Below the pieces are notes generated by a model that saw nothing but the letters and a program-made list of their open reading frames with translations, did no database searches and was not told the DNA's origin. Of a stretch of DNA of 25,775 nt, positions 21,907 to 25,775 are shown piece by piece (position 1 is the first letter of the stretch; the number at the start of each line of letters is the position of its first letter). Made by a program: the position numbers and the translations under genes. Source of the DNA: a virus; the IMG/VR virus record IMGVR_UViG_3300037606_000599, positions 1 through 25,775 of that record; one strand, written 5' to 3'.

Positions 21907-22811
21907 TGAAACTCCCCCTCACCCTCGCCATCACCCTAACTACGATTTCTCACGGGATCGTATTTAAGGATGAGAGCGCGTTTGACCCGAATCGGTTCTT
22001 GAATTTCTCTACCGTCCCAACCGCAAATCCGAATTTCGAGTTTCGAGATTTTGATCTTTCGGCGGTTGGGTGGATCAACGATAAGGCAGTGACTCTGATC
22101 TCTCCGAAATACATTCTTTACGCCGCGCATTTTCGTAATGGAGCGGGAACAACTGTCAGTTTCATGTCTCCCACCGGGGTGCTTGTGACGAGTGAAATAC
22201 TCATCAATCACCCCGCTCTTATCGCCATCAGCGGATCCGTTTCTGATCTCCAACTAGCGGAGTTAAAAACTCCAATCACGTTCGATCTCGGGATCACCCC
22301 GATGGCCTATTTCGACAATCCGACGAACATACCCGATGCTGAATACTACCATCAAAACAATCAACTTCTGATCGGTGGCGCAAAACAACGGTTTGGGACA
22401 GCCGTTGGCGATTTCGCAGGAAACTCTCCACTCGATCCCGGTGGTAACGGGAGGGGTAACGGTTCAGGATATTTATGGGGAGTATTCACCGATGAACGGA
22501 ACTCTGCGACAACAGCGACAACTGTCGGTGGCGATTCTGGGGGGCCGACGATGGCTATCATTGGAGGGCAGCTCGCATTAACTGGGATTCATTACAGCGC
22601 CGTCTCAGGAACCTACCGGGGAGAGCCATTTCGACAAACCGACGATTCGTTTGTCCCGCACCAGCCATTCATTGATCAAATCAACGCCGTCATGGCCAAA
22701 GACGGGTATTCCATGATGAAATTTTCTGACAGCATTCCCGAGCCAAAGCCTTCATTGATACTATCAATCACAGCCATAGTGCTATTTGTATTCTACCGGA
22801 AACGACCATGA
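21906..22811 (+). CDS. Trypsin-like serine protease with PEP-CTERM-like sorting tail
   Basis: A 301-residue protein overlapping the tailspike stop by one base (TAATG). It starts with a short signal-peptide-like hydrophobic segment (MKLPLTLAITLTTISHG). The trypsin fold has a full triad: LYAAHF (His75), SDLQLAELKTPI (Asp114) and GGDSGGP (Ser211). The C-terminus is a PEP-CTERM-type signal: IPEPKPS (PEP at 278-280), a hydrophobic span SLILSITAIVLFVFY and terminal RKRP. In bacteria, exosortases process this signal for proteins linked to extracellular polymer or the outer envelope, mostly in Gram-negative taxa including Verrucomicrobia and Planctomycetes. A phage copy would be exported in the infected host, for surface modification, receptor removal or lysis. 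A simple C-terminal membrane anchor is the alternative. It precedes the spanin candidate with an ATGA overlap. Confidence 0.85.
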   Translation: MKLPLTLAITLTTISHGIVFKDESAFDPNRFLNFSTVPTANPNFEFRDFDLSAVGWINDKAVTLISPKYILYAAHFRNGAGTTVSFMSPTGVLVTSEILINHPALIAISGSVSDLQLAELKTPITFDLGITPMAYFDNPTNIPDAEYYHQNNQLLIGGAKQRFGTAVGDFAGNSPLDPGGNGRGNGSGYLWGVFTDERNSATTATTVGGDSGGPTMAIIGGQLALTGIHYSAVSGTYRGEPFRQTDDSFVPHQPFIDQINAVMAKDGYSMMKFSDSIPEPKPSLILSITAIVLFVFYRKRP

Positions 22812-23485
22812 AAAACATCTCAATCATCGCCATCGCGTTTGTTCTCGCGTCCTGCTCATCTGCCCCTCCGGGGATGCCGCAGGAGAAAACAGTAGATTCA
22901 GTTTACGTTCCGGCAATCCCAAAAGCCCCCGACATTTCAGAGGTTGAAAAAACAGTTCGGGATCTGTCAGAAGAGGTTGGCGATGCTCGTGATGAGGTTC
23001 GCGCCGCGTCTGATAAGGTGGCCGAGGGAGTCAAAGAATCCGTCCTGCTTCGGGAGTTGATTGAAAAAGAATACAACGCCGCCGAGGTGACGGCACAGAC
23101 CGCGCTAGAAAATATCCGTTACGCGGCAGGTAGGACGGAAACAAAGCTCAATGATACAGTCGGGCTATTGGAGGCGGCATCATCGAAACTGATGGCCGCA
23201 AACTCTCGATCAAACGACCTATCTTCAAAAATATCCGCTCTCAAATCCGAGATCGCCGTTCAATCATCCCGAGTCGATGAGTTTGCCGCGATGGCCGAAA
23301 GCGCCAACGGCCAGGTGGTTCGGGCTAATGCTCAAAAAGACAGCTTCCGAAATGCTCTAAGCTCTGCCGAAGGGGAGAAAATCGCTCTAATGCGCGAACG
23401 GGATAAGGCCAGAACACATAGAATGTGGCTATCTGTCACAATTGTAATCCTCATCCTCGCCCTATTCATTTCCATCAAATTCTAA
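22808..23485 (+). CDS. Unimolecular spanin candidate (lipoprotein, coiled coil, C-terminal TM)
   Basis: A 225-residue protein. It begins MKNISIIAIAFVLASCSSAP: a short lipoprotein signal with lipobox LASC (13-16, lipidated Cys16, Ser at +2, so outer-membrane sorting in E. coli terms). Residues ~35-200 are a long heptad-rich charged helix (VEKTVRDLSEEVGDARDEVR, VQSSRVDEFAAMAESANGQ). Residues ~206-225 (MWLSVTIVILILALFISIKF) are a transmembrane helix with almost nothing after it. Outer-membrane lipid anchor at one end and inner-membrane helix at the other is the design of u-spanins such as phage T1 gp11, which fuse both membranes at lysis. It lies directly before the endolysin and holin-like genes. 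It is longer than T1 gp11. A structural periplasmic lipoprotein is the alternative. Confidence 0.72.
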   Translation: MKNISIIAIAFVLASCSSAPPGMPQEKTVDSVYVPAIPKAPDISEVEKTVRDLSEEVGDARDEVRAASDKVAEGVKESVLLRELIEKEYNAAEVTAQTALENIRYAAGRTETKLNDTVGLLEAASSKLMAANSRSNDLSSKISALKSEIAVQSSRVDEFAAMAESANGQVVRANAQKDSFRNALSSAEGEKIALMRERDKARTHRMWLSVTIVILILALFISIKF

Positions 23486-23489
23486 AATT

Positions 23490-24050
23490 ATGAAAAACAT
23501 CTCAATTGAAGAGCTTCAATCCCACGTTGGAGCAAGTCCCGATGGCCACTGGGGTCCGCTCTCAATCGCTGCCTGCCAGGATCATTTGAGAAAACTGATA
23601 CCCTACCCTAACCCATGGCCAAAGAGCGATGAATCGAGCCTCCGCGCATTTTACGGCAAGGCCGGGGATGAGAGCCAACTGGTCAACCTCGACGTGTCTG
23701 GATTCGGGGTGAGGTATGAGGGGCAGGAAATAAAGACGATCCGAGGCCACGGGAAACTCGCATCATCCCTCGGGCGGATCATTAAACAACTCTCGATCCA
23801 TCACCCGGAGATCCTCGCCGACTATAATGGATGCTATAATTTCCGCAAGATGAGAGGAGGCTCAAGCTACTCACTCCATGCCCGAGGCGCAGCTATTGAT
23901 TTCATGGCCGGGGAAAATGGCAACAAAACCAGTTGGCCATCCAAGGCGACAATGCCAATCACCGCAATGGAGATATTCGCCCGTGATGGATGGCTTTCCG
24001 CCGGAGCGTTTTGGGGTCGAGACGCGATGCACTTTCAAGCAACTCGATAA
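23490..24050 (+). CDS. Endolysin, peptidase M15-like (D,D- or L,D-peptidase)
   Basis: A 186-residue predicted cell-wall endolysin. Zinc-binding residues of the M15 family are visible: SLHARGAAIDF (His130 and Asp137, the SxHxxGxAxD signature) and DAMHF (His181, with Asp179 placed as catalytic acid/base). The N-terminal ~40 residues (LQSHVGASPDGHWGPLSIAA, CQDHLRKL) look like a small peptidoglycan-binding-like helical unit. No signal peptide is present, so it would need the holin. M15 peptidases cut peptide cross-links. It shares its first 17 bases (ATGAAAAACATCTCAAT) with the preceding gene. Confidence 0.88.
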   Translation: MKNISIEELQSHVGASPDGHWGPLSIAACQDHLRKLIPYPNPWPKSDESSLRAFYGKAGDESQLVNLDVSGFGVRYEGQEIKTIRGHGKLASSLGRIIKQLSIHHPEILADYNGCYNFRKMRGGSSYSLHARGAAIDFMAGENGNKTSWPSKATMPITAMEIFARDGWLSAGAFWGRDAMHFQATR

Positions 24051-24051
24051 A

Positions 24052-24279
24052 ATGGAAATATCAACTGAATGGGTCCTTGGATCATTTCTCGCTTTAACCG
24101 GAGTCATCGGGACGATGGCGAAACTGATTTACAATGCTCTATCTGAACGCATAAAGGATCAGAATACGTGCATCCATAGGCTACAAGACGACGTTGATCG
24201 ACTGTCAAAAGGTTGTGGGATTTACGAGTGTGCATGGGCGCATCGGGGCGAGATTAGGACAGATATCAAACAAACGTAG
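24052..24279 (+). CDS. Holin-like small membrane protein
   Basis: A 75-residue protein with one hydrophobic segment near the N-terminus (~8-28, VLGSFLALTGVIGTMAKLIY) and a hydrophilic, helical C-terminus (DQNTCIHRLQDDVDRLSKG) resembling small coiled-coil holins or XhlA-like membrane proteins. It starts one base after the endolysin stop (TAAAATG), and lysis context supports holin function. I chose ATG 24052 rather than an upstream in-frame start at 23878, which would be a shadow in the endolysin. Several Cys residues (43, 56, 61) are unusual and might allow disulfide-linked oligomers. Only one span makes it a class III-like candidate; sequence alone cannot prove it. Confidence 0.6.
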   Translation: MEISTEWVLGSFLALTGVIGTMAKLIYNALSERIKDQNTCIHRLQDDVDRLSKGCGIYECAWAHRGEIRTDIKQT

Positions 24280-24282
24280 ACA

Positions 24283-24780
24283 ATGAGTTATACCGATGCA
24301 GTAAAGGAAGCTTATGCTTTGGCGAAGCGAAACAATCCCGTCTTCGAGACACTCGAAGTATTGCATAGCTCTGCATCTGAAAGTTTCAAATTGGTAAAGA
24401 ATAATGCCGACATGAATCTTCCTTTGATTGAAGGAGGTCCTTTGCATTTGTTTCAAGCCGCTGGGCTGGAAATCGCCTTGTCAGGTTCAACGGGTGATAG
24501 TTTACAATCAATGGATATTGTCATTGGAAATGTTAATTTGGTTGCAAGTGATTTCCTCAAAAAGGCGATAGCAATTCCAAACGAACCCGTCCTGCTCAAA
24601 TACCGAGTTTATCTTGCAAGCGATTTGACGAAACCCCACAATGATCCACCTCTGATTTCATATCTAACCTCGGTCAAGATAACGTCCCAGCAAGTCTCTG
24701 GTTCGGCATCATTTGCCGACATTGCGAACAAAGCATTTCTAACTGAACTTTACACCTTGAACTCGAACCCTGCTTTATGA
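24283..24780 (+). CDS. Minor tail protein, DUF1833 (L-like position)
   Basis: A 165-residue protein beginning MSYTDAVKEAYALAKRNNPV. The start FETLEVLHSS and ends IPNEPVLLKYRVYLASD and PPLISYLTSVKITSQQVSG, with beta strands and ASFADIANKAFLTELYT at the C-terminus, match the DUF1833 family of tail-tip assembly proteins, located right before the NlpC/P60 gene in many siphophages, corresponding in order to lambda gpL. Its codon use returns to that of the tape measure region, unlike the inserted block upstream. Four-base overlap (ATGA) with the next gene. Confidence 0.8.
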   Translation: MSYTDAVKEAYALAKRNNPVFETLEVLHSSASESFKLVKNNADMNLPLIEGGPLHLFQAAGLEIALSGSTGDSLQSMDIVIGNVNLVASDFLKKAIAIPNEPVLLKYRVYLASDLTKPHNDPPLISYLTSVKITSQQVSGSASFADIANKAFLTELYTLNSNPAL

Positions 24781-25178
24781 AAATTCATGAAGTTATTTCC
24801 TATGTGGGGTTGCCTTGGGAACCAGGTGCGAGGGGTCCGAAGGCTTTCGATTGCTGGGGTCTCATTGTGGACATTTATTCAAAGCACTTAATCATCGAAC
24901 TTCCATTGTTTCCACATATTGACCGCAATCAAATCAGCGATCTCATTGAAGGTTTCGACAAGTATTCAGCTGACTGGGATTTGCTTAAAAAGCCAGTTGA
25001 ATTTGCAGTTGTCGGAATGGGTCTTTCGAGCAAAACGATAGGACATTGCGGTATCTTTTTAAAAGGCAAAATCCTCCATTCGACTCGGGGAACGGGAGTG
25101 GTATGTGAATCACTAGGTGAAGTGAAAAAGAAATTCAAAACAGTCAAATTCTATGGGATACGTAATACAGATAAGTAA
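24777..25178 (+). CDS. Tail assembly peptidase, NlpC/P60 family (K-like)
   Basis: A 133-residue protein with the NlpC/P60 cysteine-peptidase signature: FDCWGLI (Cys26), IGHCGIFL (His90) and LHST (His101 as third polar residue). Lambda gpK has such a domain in tail-tip assembly; this version is short and lacks the JAB/Mov34 domain of lambda gpK. It may cut peptidoglycan at injection or process a tail protein. Operon position between DUF1833 and the tip protein supports the tail role rather than host lysis. Confidence 0.86.
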   Translation: MKIHEVISYVGLPWEPGARGPKAFDCWGLIVDIYSKHLIIELPLFPHIDRNQISDLIEGFDKYSADWDLLKKPVEFAVVGMGLSSKTIGHCGIFLKGKILHSTRGTGVVCESLGEVKKKFKTVKFYGIRNTDK

Positions 25179-25775
25179 CTACTTCGAACCACACAAACAT
25201 TCCAAGGAAGAAGTGACGGGTCTTACTGTTTTAGAGTACCTTAAAAGCAAAGATTTAAATTGGAATCAATTCGAGATACCTACCTTGATTCAATTTAACG
25301 GACGGGCATTGATGCAAGTGGAGTATTGTCAGGTCATAGGGGAGGGCGATATCGTCACAATAACACCCCTACTAGGCGATTTCGTCACGATTGCATACGT
25401 TTTAATCGCCGCGGTCGCCGCCACCGCCCTGACCCTTGCATTTGCGCCGCAACCGCCAAAAATAGGGAGGGAAGGTGACGTTGACCCCACCTTTTCACTG
25501 AAGGGTCAAACCAATGCAAACAAACTCGGAAAACCTGTTCCTTGTTCTTTCGGTTATGTCAAAAACTGGCCCGATTACGGTGCTCGCCCTTACAATGTCA
25601 CAATTGGAAATGAGCAGTATCAATTTTCACTTTTCGAAGTAGGACAGGGATACCTCGAAATCACCGAAGCGAAACTTGATGATACCCCTATTGAAAACTT
25701 TTCGGACGTGACAATCGAAATTTACCATCCCGGCGAAACAGTAACCCTTTTTAGAGATGCGGTTTTGTCAGTAAC
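25153..25775 (+). CDS. Tail tip protein, J-like with I-like N-terminus (partial)
   Basis: An open frame from ATG 25153, overlapping the K-like gene by 26 bases, continues past the window end (207 codons seen). Residues ~1-75 form a small beta-grasp-like unit (VLEYLKSKDLNWNQFEIPTL, VIGEGDIVTITPLLGD), as in lambda gpI or the start of TipJ proteins. A hydrophobic segment (~78-97, FVTIAYVLIAAVAATALTLA) follows, then the J start with KLGKPVPCSFGYVKNWPDY, which corresponds to the typical 'PVPVVFGRVR' strand, and a first beta domain. It would be the central tip/host-specificity protein. The C-terminal receptor domains lie outside the window. Confidence 0.82.
   Translation, partial: MGYVIQISNYFEPHKHSKEEVTGLTVLEYLKSKDLNWNQFEIPTLIQFNGRALMQVEYCQVIGEGDIVTITPLLGDFVTIAYVLIAAVAATALTLAFAPQPPKIGREGDVDPTFSLKGQTNANKLGKPVPCSFGYVKNWPDYGARPYNVTIGNEQYQFSLFEVGQGYLEITEAKLDDTPIENFSDVTIEIYHPGETVTLFRDAVLSV

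Noticed and set aside
23878-24051. Upstream in-frame extension of the holin-like gene
   Set aside because: The extension overlaps the catalytic part of the endolysin in another frame, and ATG 24052 directly follows the endolysin stop as in other gene pairs here.
24777-25178. NlpC/P60 protein as lysis enzyme
   Set aside because: It is flanked by DUF1833 and tip protein genes as in lambda-like tails, and a separate M15 endolysin with a holin-like gene is present.

Overview
The window is a contiguous piece of a tailed double-stranded DNA phage (or prophage) with a lambda-like, siphovirus-type long tail. About 30 genes are packed almost without gaps on the + strand; only one partial gene at the left edge is on the - strand. 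No integrase, attachment site or tRNA is visible, so lytic and temperate lifestyles cannot be told apart. The host is probably a diderm bacterium with a PEP-CTERM/exosortase system, such as a verrucomicrobium or planctomycete. This rests on a phage protease with a PEP-CTERM-like tail, a spanin-like lipoprotein that presupposes an outer membrane, and start sites that almost all lack a Shine-Dalgarno sequence. The host call is inference.

Layout. 1-2871: divergent control region with a 20-bp AT palindrome, a small HTH protein, and a primase-polymerase fused to a DUF3987-like ATPase. 2858-3680: an 800-bp non-coding block with hairpin-bearing direct repeats, 31-bp repeats, interdigitated C- and G-tracts and a TGA-interrupted small ORF; it is the best candidate for a replication origin. 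3681-11626: VRR-NUC nuclease, small and large terminase, DUF1073-type portal, MuF-like minor head protein, DUF2213-type protease/scaffold, decoration protein, major capsid protein and a small protein, closed by a strong hairpin terminator. 11686-13342: four connector and tail-completion proteins. 13349-14961: three fibre/carbohydrate-binding-like genes at an unusual position. 15022-20192: two paralogous tail-tube proteins, tail assembly chaperones with a -1 frameshift site, the tape measure, and a minor tail protein. 20197-24279: an inserted adsorption/lysis block (tailspike, PEP-CTERM trypsin-like protease, unimolecular spanin candidate, M15 endolysin, holin-like protein). 24283-25775: tail-tip module resumes (DUF1833, NlpC/P60, start of the J-like tip protein).

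How the genes work together. The primase-polymerase and the repeats next to it would start phage replication. The terminase pair and portal package DNA into a shell built by the capsid, decoration protein and protease/scaffold. Connectors join the head to a tail made of tube subunits around the tape measure. The tailspike and tip protein bind the host. The holin-like protein, endolysin and spanin candidate would open inner membrane, wall and outer membrane. The most unusual points are the phage-encoded PEP-CTERM protease beside the spanin candidate, the origin-like repeat block, and the frameshift-joined chaperone pair.
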